From an uncultured Alphaproteobacteria bacterium (GTDB lineage Bacteria; Pseudomonadota; Alphaproteobacteria; RF32; CAG-239), in contig CAKQRZ010000006.1 in NCBI GenBank assembly GCA_934271715.1, positions 46,614-110,613 on the forward strand: a DNA stretch of 64,000 nucleotides, read 5' to 3'. Positions 33,032 through 41,986 of the stretch are shown here, piece by piece; position 1 is the stretch's first letter; each line of letters starts with the position of its first letter. The position numbers were made by a program, and so were the translations under genes. Under the pieces are notes generated by a model. It had not been told where the DNA came from and did not search any database. It worked only from the letters and a program-made list of their open reading frames with translations.

Positions 33032-33835
33032 TCAAGCCTCTTGCAATTTTCGCTGCAGGCGCAGCAAATCGCTCCAAGCCTTATTTTTTTGCTGCGGGCT
33101 TCTCAGCAAATACGCCGGATGGAAGCTGGATAAGGTCGGGATAACCTTGCCGCCCGCTGTTGTGTAGTCTATCACATGGCCGCGCAGGTGCGAGATGCTC
33201 TCGGCATTATTCAGCACCGCATTAGCCGCGCTTCCGCCCAGCAGAAAAATACATTTAGGATTAACCAGCTCTATCTGTCTTTGCAAAAACGGCAGGCATA
33301 CCGCAACTTCGCCGTCGGTCGGAGTGCGGTTTCCGGGCGGACGCCACGGCAGCACATTGGTAATATAGCATTCATCGCGGTTCAGCCCGATAGCGGCAAG
33401 CATTTTAGTCAGTAGCTGCCCGCTGCGCCCGACAAACGGCTTGCCCTGCATATCTTCATCTGCTCCCGGAGCTTCGCCGATAAGCATAACTTCAGCCGTA
33501 GGGCTGCCATAGCCGAAAACTGTGGAATTTGCCGAAAATTTTAATGAACAGCCTTCAAATTTTTCCATAACCGCACGGAGTTCATCCAGAGTCTGCGCCG
33601 CGGCGCAGACTTCGCGGGCATTATTGCAGGCGCCGCTGTTATTCTGCGCCAGCAATGTCGTTGCCGGACGCATTTCCACCGCCTGACGGATCGGAAGCAC
33701 AGGCTGAGCCGCCGCACTATTCATCGGCTGAGGCACAGGAGCTGTTTTTGCCTGCAAAGCATTAAGCGGAGCATCGCTGCAGATTTCATCCACACCGCTC
33801 AGCATATACCATTGCAAAATTTCTTCATTGTTCAT
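33032..33835 (-). CDS. Uracil-DNA glycosylase, family 4 (Fe-S type)
   Basis: About 267 residues; removes uracil from DNA in base-excision repair. The family 4 motifs are present: MLIGEAPGADEDMQGKPFVG (motif 1, with GEAPG), ITNVLPWRPPGNRTPT and SSFHPAYLLRSP (motif 3 His). Cys residues for the 4Fe-4S cluster include FEGCSLKF and VCLPF. The N-terminal ~100 residues are Ala/Pro-rich and variable, as in other alphaproteobacterial members. The start is at MNNEEIL, preceded by GGTG. Confidence 0.92.
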   Translation of the reverse strand: MNNEEILQWYMLSGVDEICSDAPLNALQAKTAPVPQPMNSAAAQPVLPIRQAVEMRPATTLLAQNNSGACNNAREVCAAAQTLDELRAVMEKFEGCSLKFSANSTVFGYGSPTAEVMLIGEAPGADEDMQGKPFVGRSGQLLTKMLAAIGLNRDECYITNVLPWRPPGNRTPTDGEVAVCLPFLQRQIELVNPKCIFLLGGSAANAVLNNAESISHLRGHVIDYTTAGGKVIPTLSSFHPAYLLRSPQQKNKAWSDLLRLQRKLQEA

Positions 33836-33961
33836 TTTTTCACCATCTTTGCCGATTATACGCAAAAATACTTTTTTTGCAATATACTAAAGACTCTTTA
33901 CACATTGCTAATAAATTCTATATATTATATAACTTAATTGTGCATTAGGAAAAAGAAGGCA

Positions 33962-35824
33962 ATGAATAATATTATGAAAAAAACTGTTTTTGCTGTTGTT
34001 TTAATTTCGGCCGCCGTTTTGGCCTGCTCTCAAAACATACTTAACTTTGAAACCGCAGACAAAAATCCGATACATCCGGTGTTTGACAAAGACGGCTACT
34101 GGAAAACTCCTAATTTCAGGCTGAAACTGGAAAAAGACGGCACTCTTTCATATTATAGCTCAAAGTCTCTTTACGGCGCAGCGCTCGCCGCACATGTCGC
34201 CGCCCTCCGCCATGATTACAGTGAAGCCGCGGAATATTATAAAATTATTTTGGAAAAAAATCCGAATAATCCGGCTATAAACCGCGCCGCTTATATTCTG
34301 CTGGCCTTAAACGGAGACTGGGACACCGCAGCCGTCTATGCTCAAAAAGATTTTGACGGCGGAAACAAGGATCTGCTTTCGGCCACCGTTATTGCTGCGT
34401 ATGATTTTAATACCGGCGCTTATGCTAAAATGCGCAAAGACCTTGCGCCGCTGAACAAATCACAATTTTACAAATCTTTTGTAACTCCGCTGTTTGACGC
34501 ATGGTCTTATGCCGCCGAACATCAGGAAGCCGCCGCGGTAAAAAGCCTGAATAAAATAACCGACAAACAGCTGCTGTCGCTGAAGCTGGCTCACAGCGGT
34601 ATGATTTATGACTATTTAGGCAATACAAAAAAAGCCGATGAAAGCTACAAAAAACTGCTTAAAGACTATCCGCAGGAAGTTACCTACCGCTTAATGGAAG
34701 TTATGATAAACTTTTATGCCCGCCAAGAGCAGAAAGACTTAGCTCTGCAGATTTATAACCGCTACAATGACGGCGGCGCTCTGGCGATTTTAGTTTCCGG
34801 ACTGCGGCAGAAAATAGATATGACCGATCCGGCAACTCCGGCTGTGATAAACACTCCGCAAAAGGGCTTGGCCGAAGCTATGTTTAATGTCGGCACTTTA
34901 TACCGTTTTGCTAATAATGCCGAGCTTGCCCAGATATATTTAGCGGCTTCCGCTTATTTAAATCCAAACTACGATATAACTAAATTCGCGCTGGCAAATA
35001 TTTATGAAGACGGCGGCTATTATAAAGAAGCGAATCGCCTGTATGAGCAAATAGATAAAGATTCCGGCTCATATTATATCGCACAGCTGAAAATAATAGA
35101 AAACCTTAACACGCTCAAAGATTACGGCACCGCGGCAGAAAAACTGCGTCTTCTCTTAAAAGAATATCCGGATAACATTCAGCTTTTGAATAACTTGGCA
35201 GATATTGAACGCGAACAGAATAACAAGCAGGAAGCCGTAAAAATCTACAAAAAAGCTCTGGCTGTGCAAAAAGAGCCTAACGGCACGGTTTGGCCGATTT
35301 ATTATGCCTTAGGCGCGATTTATCATCAGGAAAATCAGCATCAGCAAGCGGTTGAATATCTGCAGAAAGCTTTGGAACTAAGCAGCCGCAACCCAAATGT
35401 TTTGAACTATTTAGGCTATGTGTACTTAACAGACGGCACCAATACAGACGAGGCGGTGCAGATGATTATTGACGCCTACAGCAAATATCCGTATGAAGGG
35501 CATATTATAGACAGCTTAGGCTGGGTATTTTTCCGGCTGGGACAATACGACAAAGCCGCCGCTTATTTAGAGCAGGCAGCCGATATAAATCCGGCAAACG
35601 CTGTAATCTGCGACCACTTGGGCGATGCTTACTGGTTTATCGGACGCAAAAACGAGGCTGTTTATCAATGGCAGCATGCTTTGGTTCTCAAGGAAGACGC
35701 CGACGCCATAAATAAAGAAGACATCCAAAATAAAATTGACGGCGGAATTGTAGAGAACAAAATTTTAAGCCTGACAAATCCCAAAATACAGGAAAGGCTG
35801 GACCAGCTGTCGTCCAATCAATAA
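33962..35824 (+). CDS. TPR lipoprotein
   Basis: A 620-residue protein with a lipoprotein signal (VFAVVLISAAVLAC, Cys at about residue 22), so it is anchored in the membrane on the periplasmic side. It is built largely of TPRs: YSEAAEYYKIILEKNPNNPA, NKQEAVKIYKKALAVQKEP, HQQAVEYLQKALELSSRNPN and YDKAAAYLEQAADINPANAV. It resembles alphaproteobacterial TPR lipoproteins of unknown role. The start at 33962 is chosen (AAGAAGG just upstream, short spacing); the Met at 33974 is an alternative. Confidence 0.8.
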   Translation: MNNIMKKTVFAVVLISAAVLACSQNILNFETADKNPIHPVFDKDGYWKTPNFRLKLEKDGTLSYYSSKSLYGAALAAHVAALRHDYSEAAEYYKIILEKNPNNPAINRAAYILLALNGDWDTAAVYAQKDFDGGNKDLLSATVIAAYDFNTGAYAKMRKDLAPLNKSQFYKSFVTPLFDAWSYAAEHQEAAAVKSLNKITDKQLLSLKLAHSGMIYDYLGNTKKADESYKKLLKDYPQEVTYRLMEVMINFYARQEQKDLALQIYNRYNDGGALAILVSGLRQKIDMTDPATPAVINTPQKGLAEAMFNVGTLYRFANNAELAQIYLAASAYLNPNYDITKFALANIYEDGGYYKEANRLYEQIDKDSGSYYIAQLKIIENLNTLKDYGTAAEKLRLLLKEYPDNIQLLNNLADIEREQNNKQEAVKIYKKALAVQKEPNGTVWPIYYALGAIYHQENQHQQAVEYLQKALELSSRNPNVLNYLGYVYLTDGTNTDEAVQMIIDAYSKYPYEGHIIDSLGWVFFRLGQYDKAAAYLEQAADINPANAVICDHLGDAYWFIGRKNEAVYQWQHALVLKEDADAINKEDIQNKIDGGIVENKILSLTNPKIQERLDQLSSNQ

Positions 35825-35852
35825 AAAAAATATAAAGAATGATTTTCCGTGC

Positions 35853-35881
35853 TTGACAAAAACAATATTTTGTCATAAGCT
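35853..35881 (+). promoter_or_regulatory. Promoter with embedded palindrome
   Basis: TTGACA, 17-base spacer, TAAGCT. The perfect inverted repeat TGACAAAA-ACAATA-TTTTGTCA (35854-35875) covers the -35 box and spacer, so a repressor bound here would block the promoter of the 35921 gene. Confidence 0.6.
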
Positions 35882-35920
35882 TTAGCTAAATCTTAATTAT
35901 TCACTTAAATTATTAGCCTT

Positions 35921-36322
35921 ATGGAAAGTTATTCTATTTTTCCGTTGCTGTTAATGGTTTATTTTGTTGCAGTTGCCGCCGGTTGTGCCGAATTGCCGCA
36001 AAAAGCCTTAAAGCGCTGCCCGTTTCTTTTTTACGGTACCTTAACATGCGCCACCATATTGTTTACGGCAATGTTTATTAACTTGCTGATAACAAAGGAA
36101 CTTCCTGAAGCAAGCTGCTTTGAATGGTATTTCTTCTGGCCTTGCTGCGGTCTGGTGTTTATACTGACGCTGGTCGGCATGATGGAAGTTTCTAAGCGCC
36201 GCACCCAGAAAAAACTCAGCTCCATAGAGTTTTGCCTGAGCGAACTGTTTCTAAGCGGCTCCGTTCTGACTTTAGCCGTATATTTTATATATCTGCTGAT
36301 TAGCCGCAGGACAATTTTTTAG
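35921..36322 (+). CDS. Small membrane protein, 133 residues
   Basis: Four hydrophobic segments (IFPLLLMVYFVAVAAGC, FLFYGTLTCATILFTAMFINLL, WYFFWPCCGLVFILTLVGMM, LFLSGSVLTLAVYFIYLLI) joined by charged loops. Family not recognised. No Shine-Dalgarno before the ATG; the leader is A/T-rich. Expressed from a palindrome-bearing promoter 40 bases upstream. Confidence 0.6.
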   Translation: MESYSIFPLLLMVYFVAVAAGCAELPQKALKRCPFLFYGTLTCATILFTAMFINLLITKELPEASCFEWYFFWPCCGLVFILTLVGMMEVSKRRTQKKLSSIEFCLSELFLSGSVLTLAVYFIYLLISRRTIF

Positions 36323-36395
36323 CATTAAAAGCCGAAGTTCTTTATGAACTTAGGCTTTTTGCTTGCCGGTAGAAAAGCTGAAAAAAACAGCCTAA

Positions 36396-36432
36396 AAACT
36401 GTCCATTTTAAACGGTCGTTTTTTTTACACAC
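36396..36432. repeat. Conserved intergenic box at locus C
   Basis: AACTGTCCATTTTAAACGG, then TCG, T8 and ACACA: third copy of the box seen at 16103 and 24672, 33 bases before the locus C promoter. Confidence 0.75.
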
Positions 36433-36464
36433 TTTCGACCATAATAACACTTTGATTTTTCCGG

Positions 36465-36492
36465 TTGACTTATGGCGTGAGGCTGTTATAGA
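36465..36492 (+). promoter_or_regulatory. Sigma70 promoter of pilin locus C
   Basis: TTGACT, 16-base spacer (TATGGCGTGAGGCTGT), TATAGA. Confidence 0.82.
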
Positions 36493-36530
36493 ATTGGAGT
36501 GTAAACAACATAATTTTAGAGGAAAGAAAG

Positions 36531-37341
36531 ATGAAAAATAAGCTATTCAAAGGTCTCTCTCTCTCTCTCTGCAAATCCTAAACATCTGATTAAAGGCATA
36601 TTTTCTGCCGCTCAGCGTGTTTTTGCAGAGTTCGGCGTAAAAAATCACACATTCGGAAATAACAAGTTCAGTAGCAACTCTATAAAGGATTCTGGATTGC
36701 TTCGCGTTGCTCGCAATGACGTCTGCAGCGTGGGACGCTCTATGATAGAAATGCTGGGCGTTTTAGCGATTGTTGGTGTTTTATCCGTGGGCGGCATCGC
36801 TGGATATTCCAAAGCGATGGAAAAGTGGAAAATAGATAAAGCCACTGAGGAATATTCGCATATTATTTTTGGAATGCTGGAGCATATTGACGATGTGCGG
36901 AAATTAAGTCCGCAAAGCGGATATACAGGACTTGCCGACTTGGCTATTGCCTTAAACCTTATACCAAACAGCTGGAATAAAATTGGTGATAAACATTTTA
37001 AGGACGCATACGGAAATATGGTTCAGGTGCAAGCTCGCGCCGAAAATTTAGTCTTTGATATATTTATCGGCGGTATTCAATCAAACAATGACAGCACATC
37101 ATCTCCGGGGTGGTCGCCGCGTTTATGCGAATCTTTAATTTCTAATTTAGCGCAACCGTTACATTCTGCCGTAAATATTGTGAATACCTGGCAAAGTGGA
37201 AAAGGTGGGATATATTATCGCGGAGACGCATATTGCGGCGGCAATATACCTTGCGTCAGCAGCATAACGCTCAACAATATTCATGAGATGTGCAAACATT
37301 GCGATGGCTCTCGCGAGTGCTGTATAACTCTGGAATTTTAG
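36531..37341 (+). CDS. Phase-variable prepilin-like protein, locus C (frame OFF)
   Basis: ATG 36531 (AGGAAAG upstream) gives MKNKLFKGLSLSLCKS and a stop at 36579 because the CT tract has 8 units. With 9 (or 6) units the frame runs openly through ANPKHLIKGIFSAAQRVF into G-RSMIEMLGVLAIVG; the leader would have 69 (or 67) residues. The pilin part from 36697 has the usual hydrophobic helix, a variable middle and a C-terminal Cys cluster (YCGGNIPC, MCKHC, ECC). The leader is almost the same as in locus A (over 80% by eye), while the mature parts differ. Confidence 0.77.
36555..36570 (+). repeat. (CT)8 dinucleotide tract, locus C
   Basis: Eight CT units against seven in loci A and B, with identical flanks (AAAGGT before, GCAAATCCT after). 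In-frame counts are 6 or 9. Confidence 0.95.
36694..36720 (+). repeat. REP-like element (type A, short) in leader C
   Basis: GGATTGCTTCGCGTTGCTCG..CAATGAC: a shortened copy with six bases missing relative to locus A, a multiple of three, so the frame is kept (GLLRVARND). Confidence 0.8.
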
Positions 37342-37363
37342 CAGATTACTTTCTTAAAAACAT

Positions 37364-37392
37364 TTGACAAAATTTTCTAAATCAGCTATATT
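37364..37392 (+). promoter_or_regulatory. Sigma70 promoter of the 37437 gene
   Basis: TTGACA, 17-base spacer, TATATT, about 45 bases before the ATG. Confidence 0.7.
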
Positions 37393-37436
37393 TTATTCAA
37401 ATGTTTATAATTATGTTTCACTAAAATTTTATTTTT

Positions 37437-37949
37437 ATGGAAAATTTAAATGATTTGTATAAAGAATTCTTTTCTGCAGTTATCAATAGCGGTAAAGAGC
37501 TTTCAGTTGATGCGCTAGATATAGCGAAGCAAATAATTGCGGCTGACAAGAATGCTGATTACAATATTACCGCACCTAATATTGATGCTTTAGCCAAAGA
37601 ATTAACAGACAAAGAGAATAAAATCTCAACAAGCCGTTTGCAAAATATTCTTTTTGAATATAAGGACTACGTAGAAGACGAAAAATTTATCAGCCTGATG
37701 AAACCGCTGTGTAAAGGTAGATATTTTTCGTTTTCAAAGTACGAAACATCTGCAAAATATGTCAAATTTTGGATTGCTGTCAGAGGATATCTGAACAAGG
37801 GAAATTGGATAGATTTGATTCGCTTTGGCAATTGTTCGGAAAAACAATGTAAAAAGCTTTTAGGTTCATATCAAAACAGCTGTAAAAAAATTGCTGAACG
37901 TGACCTATTGGCTATTTGCAGAGTTCTCAAAAATAGAAGGTCTTACTAA
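37437..37949 (+). CDS. Orphan protein, 170 residues
   Basis: A mostly helical cytoplasmic protein with no signal peptide. The C-terminal half is basic (WIDLIRFGNCSEKQCKKLLGSYQNSCKKIAERD). Family not recognised. No Shine-Dalgarno precedes the ATG, and the leader is A/T-rich (ACTAAAATTTTATTTTT). It has its own promoter and terminator. Base composition is lower in GC than that of the housekeeping neighbours, which may mean recent acquisition. Confidence 0.6.
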   Translation: MENLNDLYKEFFSAVINSGKELSVDALDIAKQIIAADKNADYNITAPNIDALAKELTDKENKISTSRLQNILFEYKDYVEDEKFISLMKPLCKGRYFSFSKYETSAKYVKFWIAVRGYLNKGNWIDLIRFGNCSEKQCKKLLGSYQNSCKKIAERDLLAICRVLKNRRSY

Positions 37950-37953
37950 ACAA

Positions 37954-37993
37954 AACTCCGCTTATCTTTCACGATAAGCGGAGTTTTTTTTTA
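37954..37993. terminator. Bidirectional terminator
   Basis: AACTCCGCTTATC/GATAAGCGGAGTT stem (13 bp) with a 6-base loop and T9 on the plus strand; shared with the convergent MerR-type gene. Confidence 0.9.
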
Positions 37994-38004
37994 ATCTGAA
38001 TATT

Positions 38005-38466
38005 TTACAAATTCTTTAATTTTTGCTGCAAAGCCCGCAGTTCGCTGATAGCGTCGCAAATCGGCGATAAATCCACCGGAGGCAAATCCGGTTCTTCAAC
38101 TTTATGCGGCAAAGGTTCCAGCCCCAAAGGCAAATCCGGCTCTTCCTCTTCAAAAAAATCTTTTTGAATTTCATCTTCGCCCAAAAGATTTTTTAAACCT
38201 TTTTCTTTAATTAGGCGCTGCGCCCCCTCAATGGTATAGCGGTTGCCGTAAAGCAGATTTTTTATCAGCTTTAAAACTTCAACATCGTCCGGACGATAAT
38301 AGCGGCGTCCGCCGCTGGCTTTCATAGGTTTAATTTGCGAAAACTTAGTTTCCCAAAAGCGCAAAACATGGGTAGCGACTCCTAATTCATCAGCCACTTC
38401 GGCAATTGTTCTAAATGCAGATTTAGACTTATTTACCACAACCATAAGCGCAATATCCGTCCGCAC
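38005..38466 (-). CDS. MerR-family protein downstream of ihfA
   Basis: About 150 residues. The MerR-type winged helix is AFRTIAEVADELGVATHVLRFWETKF...GGRRYYRPDDVEVLKLIKNLLY, followed by an acidic, Pro-rich linker and a short C-terminal helix. This gene follows ihfA in many alphaproteobacteria. The start may be GTG 38466, close behind the ihfA stop, or ATG 38445 (MVVVNKSKS). Target genes unknown. Confidence 0.85.
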   Translation of the reverse strand: MRTDIALMVVVNKSKSAFRTIAEVADELGVATHVLRFWETKFSQIKPMKASGGRRYYRPDDVEVLKLIKNLLYGNRYTIEGAQRLIKEKGLKNLLGEDEIQKDFFEEEEPDLPLGLEPLPHKVEEPDLPPVDLSPICDAISELRALQQKLKNL

Positions 38467-38469
38467 TTA

Positions 38470-38754
38470 TTAAGCGTTGACGGCCTTTCTTAAAATTTGA
38501 GAAGGCTTAAAAGAAATAACTGTTCTCGGAGTAATCTCTGCTTCCTTACCGGTTTTAGGGTTACGACCGATACGGGCGTTTTTCTTACGCAGGCTGAAAG
38601 TGCCGAACGAAGAAATTTTTACATCCTGACCACTAACCAATTCATCTCTGATTTCATCTAAAATCATATCCAAAACATCGCCGGAATCTTTACGGGAAAG
38701 ACCGATTTCTTCATAGATTGCTTCAGTAATGCTGATACGGGTAATAGTTTTCAT
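38470..38754 (-). CDS. ihfA: Integration host factor subunit alpha
   Basis: DNA-bending protein of 94 residues (HU/IHF family): starts MKTITRISITEAIYEEIGLS, has VKISSFGTFSLRKKNARIGRNPKTG, with the Arg-Asn-Pro of the intercalating arm, and ends ISFKPSQILRKAVN. The RNPKTG and SFGTF motifs fit IHF-alpha. The start is chosen for AGGAAG 7 bases upstream. It forms a pair with the MerR-type gene. Confidence 0.93.
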   Translation of the reverse strand: MKTITRISITEAIYEEIGLSRKDSGDVLDMILDEIRDELVSGQDVKISSFGTFSLRKKNARIGRNPKTGKEAEITPRTVISFKPSQILRKAVNA

Positions 38755-38877
38755 TTCATACTTCCTAAAATACAAATTAACATTAACATAAATTTAGATG
38801 ACTTTAGCACATCTTTTGCCAAAAGAAACCTTTTTAAAAAATAAATCAACAGTTTTTTGATTTATCGGCAGATTTTT

Positions 38878-39972
38878 TTATTTTGCCGGTAAAATCTCCC
38901 GCACAAAACGCGGATTTTTACCAAGCCGCGACAGCACTTCATAGCTGATTGTTCCGGCGTCGCGGGCAATGTCGTCCAGCGTATATTCATCAAACACCAA
39001 ATACCCCCAATCGCCAGCCTGTAAATTGTCTATGCAAGTCACATCGCAAATCACATTATCCATAGAAACTCGGCCGATAATGCGCGCTTCGTTCCATTTG
39101 CCGCACACGTTGAAAAACACCTTGCCGACATTGGAAAGCGAACGCGGCAGACCGTCGCCGTAACCGATAGAAACAATCGCAATTTTACGGTTTGACGCCG
39201 CGCGATAAGTAGCTGAATAGCCAACAAAATCGCCTTTAGGCAAATTGGCAATCTGCAAAACCGGAGCTTTTACGGTTATAATATTCTGCATCTGGTTTAG
39301 ACGGTACGGAGCCGTGTTTATACCATACATAGCCGCGCCCAAACGCACCATGTCACAGCAAAAATCAGCACCGAGAAACGCCCCGTCCGACGCCGAAAGC
39401 GTAGCCGGAATTTTCGGAAAATACTGTTGGCGGATAAAATTGAAATTATCCAGCTGATGCTGGTTCATAAAGTGGTCTTTTTCATCTGCGCAGGCTAAAT
39501 GGCTCAGCACAAAAGAAAACATATTTAATTCGTCGGCGTTCAGTTTTTCCAAGTCTTCCAAACGAAACCCCAAACGGTTCAGTCCGGTTTCCACCTGAAT
39601 AACCGGTTTTATGCCTTTAATCTCGTGTTCTTTCCAAAACTGCAGCATTTCCGGCGAAGCTATAACCGGAATCAGCTTATATTTTTCAAAAAGCGCCAGA
39701 CTGTCGTCGCCTATTCCCTGCAGCACAAATATTTTAGCCACAGGCACTAAAGGAGCAATCTGCTCGCCCTCCACCGCATGCGCCACAAAAAAATTACGGC
39801 AATCGGCTTTATTATACAAAGTTTCCGCCACCATTTCGGCGCCCAAGCCATAGGCATTATCTTTAACCACCGCGGCGGCAACCGCCGGAGAAGCAATCTC
39901 CCGCAGTTTTTTATAGTTAGCCACTAAATTATCCAAATTTATTTGCAAAACAGGTCTTGTAAAAATGCTCAT
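38878..39972 (-). CDS. alr: Alanine racemase
   Basis: PLP enzyme that makes D-alanine for peptidoglycan. The PLP Lys is in AAVVKDNAYGLG (Lys37), the catalytic Tyr is in VGYSATYRAAS, and IVSIGYGDGLPR, RVSMDNVICDVT and a C-terminal TISYEVLSRLG are typical. The length of 364 is normal. GAGGAGA stands upstream of the ATG. Divergent from the tatD gene. Confidence 0.95.
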   Translation of the reverse strand: MSIFTRPVLQINLDNLVANYKKLREIASPAVAAAVVKDNAYGLGAEMVAETLYNKADCRNFFVAHAVEGEQIAPLVPVAKIFVLQGIGDDSLALFEKYKLIPVIASPEMLQFWKEHEIKGIKPVIQVETGLNRLGFRLEDLEKLNADELNMFSFVLSHLACADEKDHFMNQHQLDNFNFIRQQYFPKIPATLSASDGAFLGADFCCDMVRLGAAMYGINTAPYRLNQMQNIITVKAPVLQIANLPKGDFVGYSATYRAASNRKIAIVSIGYGDGLPRSLSNVGKVFFNVCGKWNEARIIGRVSMDNVICDVTCIDNLQAGDWGYLVFDEYTLDDIARDAGTISYEVLSRLGKNPRFVREILPAK

Positions 39973-40011
39973 AACTGCTATTATCTCCTCATAATTAAAA
40001 GGCTTTTAAAC

Positions 40012-40761
40012 ATGACTTACGCCGACACCCATATTCATTTGCAGGATTATAGTCCGGCAGATGTTAAAAATGTAGTAACAAACGCCAACAAAAACAACGT
40101 GTGCGAATTTGTTAACGCGTCCTCACACCCGACAGATTGGCAAAAAGTGCTGGATATTGCCGCTGAATTTACGGAAATTATTCCGGCAATCGGCATACAC
40201 CCGTGGTATATTGTTGAAACGACTGCGGATTGGGCAGAACGTTTAGAAAATCTGTTGCAGCAAAATTCCCAACTTTGGCTGGGAGAATGCGGAATTGACC
40301 GGATGAAAAATCCCGACACCGCCGAACAGCTTGCTATTTTACAAACCGAAATTGCTTTGGCGCAAAAATATCAACGTCCGCTGATTATGCACGCTGTAAA
40401 AGCCGATGAAATTCTGCGTCCGCTTTTGCCTGAACTGCCGGGAAAAACTATTTTTCATTCGTTTACAGGCTCGGCAGAATGGGGAAAAGAGCTGCAGAAG
40501 CACGGCTTTTATCTGGGGCTGAATTTTTCGGTTTTACGCAAGAAAAATTATACTGAGCTACTGAAACTGCTTAATATTCAGCAGCTGCTTTTAGAAACAG
40601 ACGGACCGTATCAATCCGGACAGAAAGACGCGCCGTCGCTGCCGCAAAACCTGCCGCTGCTGGCCGAAAAAATCGCTGCGGTTTTTAATATGCCTGTTTA
40701 TAAATTTTCAGAAATTATCGCCGCTAACTGGCGAACTTTTAAAGAAAATAAAGGAGAATAA
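40012..40761 (+). CDS. TatD-family metal-dependent hydrolase
   Basis: About 249 residues, amidohydrolase fold. Metal ligands are visible in YADTHIHLQDY (HxH), WLGECGID (Glu), PLIMHAV (His), IFHSFTG (His) and LLLETDGPY (Asp). TatD proteins act as DNases or quality-control hydrolases. It begins at the ATG after AAGG, not at the longer frame from 39943. Only 3 bases separate it from hydF, so the two are co-transcribed. Confidence 0.9.
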   Translation: MTYADTHIHLQDYSPADVKNVVTNANKNNVCEFVNASSHPTDWQKVLDIAAEFTEIIPAIGIHPWYIVETTADWAERLENLLQQNSQLWLGECGIDRMKNPDTAEQLAILQTEIALAQKYQRPLIMHAVKADEILRPLLPELPGKTIFHSFTGSAEWGKELQKHGFYLGLNFSVLRKKNYTELLKLLNIQQLLLETDGPYQSGQKDAPSLPQNLPLLAEKIAAVFNMPVYKFSEIIAANWRTFKENKGE

Positions 40762-40764
40762 AAA

Positions 40765-41976
40765 ATGCAAAGCGCGCCTAAATCTTTACGCCTGCAAATT
40801 GCCATTTTCGGACGTGTAAACGCCGGTAAATCAAGTTTTTTAAATCTGGTTACCGGACAGGAAGCGGCTATAACTTCTGAAATTGCCGGAACCACTACCG
40901 ACGTGGTGGAAAAAGCGCAGGAACTTTTGCCACTGGGGCCGGTTTTGTGGCTGGATACCGCAGGTTTCGGAGATAATACCGAGCTTTCGGAACAGCGTCT
41001 GGCTAAAACAGCCAAAGTTTTAGACCGTGCCGACATTGCTGTTATGGTGTGCGAGGGCGACAGTCTCGGTGCAGAAGAAAAACAAATCATCACCCTAACC
41101 TCTCAGCGAAAAATTCCGCTTATAAAAGTCTATAATAAAGCCGATAAATACAACATCACGGCAACAGACGGAATTATTATGAGCGCTGCCGATAAAAATT
41201 CCCGCGATAAAGTGCTGAACGAGCTTAAAGCGGCGCTGATTAAAGCCTGCCCCGAAGATTTTATAAACAGCCGCCCGCTGCTTGGCGATTTGACGCCGGA
41301 ACACAGTACAGTTGTGATGATTATCCCTATTGACTATGAAGCCCCGAAAGGACGCTTGATTATGCCGCAAGTGCAGGCTATCCGCGATTGTCTGGACCAT
41401 AACCAAAATGTGTTGGTTGTCAAAGAAAATGATTATCAGGCGGTGCTGCAGAACTTTAAGAATCCGCCGGCTTTAGTGGTTTGCGACTCGCAGGTAGTAG
41501 ATAAAATGGTGGCAGAAACTCCGGCAGAGCTGAAATGCACAACTTTTTCCATTTTGATGGCGCGTTTCAAAGGCGATTTGCAAAAAATGGTTGCCGGTGC
41601 AGCCATGATAAATAAACTGCAGGACGGCGACAAGATATTGATTGCCGAATCCTGCACGCATCATGCGGTTGAAGACGACATCGGCCGCGTAAAAATTCCG
41701 AACTGGCTGAAAAAGAAAACCGGAAAAAATCTGCAGATTGACCATGTCAGCGGCTGCGATTTTGCTGCGAATTTAGCTGACTACAAGCTGGTGATTCAAT
41801 GCGGCGGCTGCGCAATCAACCGCAAAGAAATTTTGTCGCGGATTTATAAATGCGAACAAGCTGGTGTAGCCATAACAAATTACGGCGTCTGCATTTCCGA
41901 ACTTAAAGGCGTACTGCAGCGCGTGCTGGAACCATTCGGCGATGTTTATGAAGCCTACCTAAAAGCCAAAAAATAA
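40765..41976 (+). CDS. hydF: [FeFe]-hydrogenase maturation GTPase HydF
   Basis: A 403-residue scaffold GTPase on which the 2Fe subcluster of [FeFe]-hydrogenase is assembled (with HydE and HydG, not in the window). The GTPase domain has G1 GRVNAGKSS, G3 DTAGFGD and NKAD. The C-terminal domain carries the cluster-binding pattern: SCTHHAVEDDIGRVKIPNWL with CxHH, and CGGCAINRKEI with CxxC. This gene implies that the organism makes or consumes hydrogen anaerobically. GGAG lies before the ATG. Confidence 0.95.
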   Translation: MQSAPKSLRLQIAIFGRVNAGKSSFLNLVTGQEAAITSEIAGTTTDVVEKAQELLPLGPVLWLDTAGFGDNTELSEQRLAKTAKVLDRADIAVMVCEGDSLGAEEKQIITLTSQRKIPLIKVYNKADKYNITATDGIIMSAADKNSRDKVLNELKAALIKACPEDFINSRPLLGDLTPEHSTVVMIIPIDYEAPKGRLIMPQVQAIRDCLDHNQNVLVVKENDYQAVLQNFKNPPALVVCDSQVVDKMVAETPAELKCTTFSILMARFKGDLQKMVAGAAMINKLQDGDKILIAESCTHHAVEDDIGRVKIPNWLKKKTGKNLQIDHVSGCDFAANLADYKLVIQCGGCAINRKEILSRIYKCEQAGVAITNYGVCISELKGVLQRVLEPFGDVYEAYLKAKK

Positions 41977-41986
41977 GCTTAAAGCC

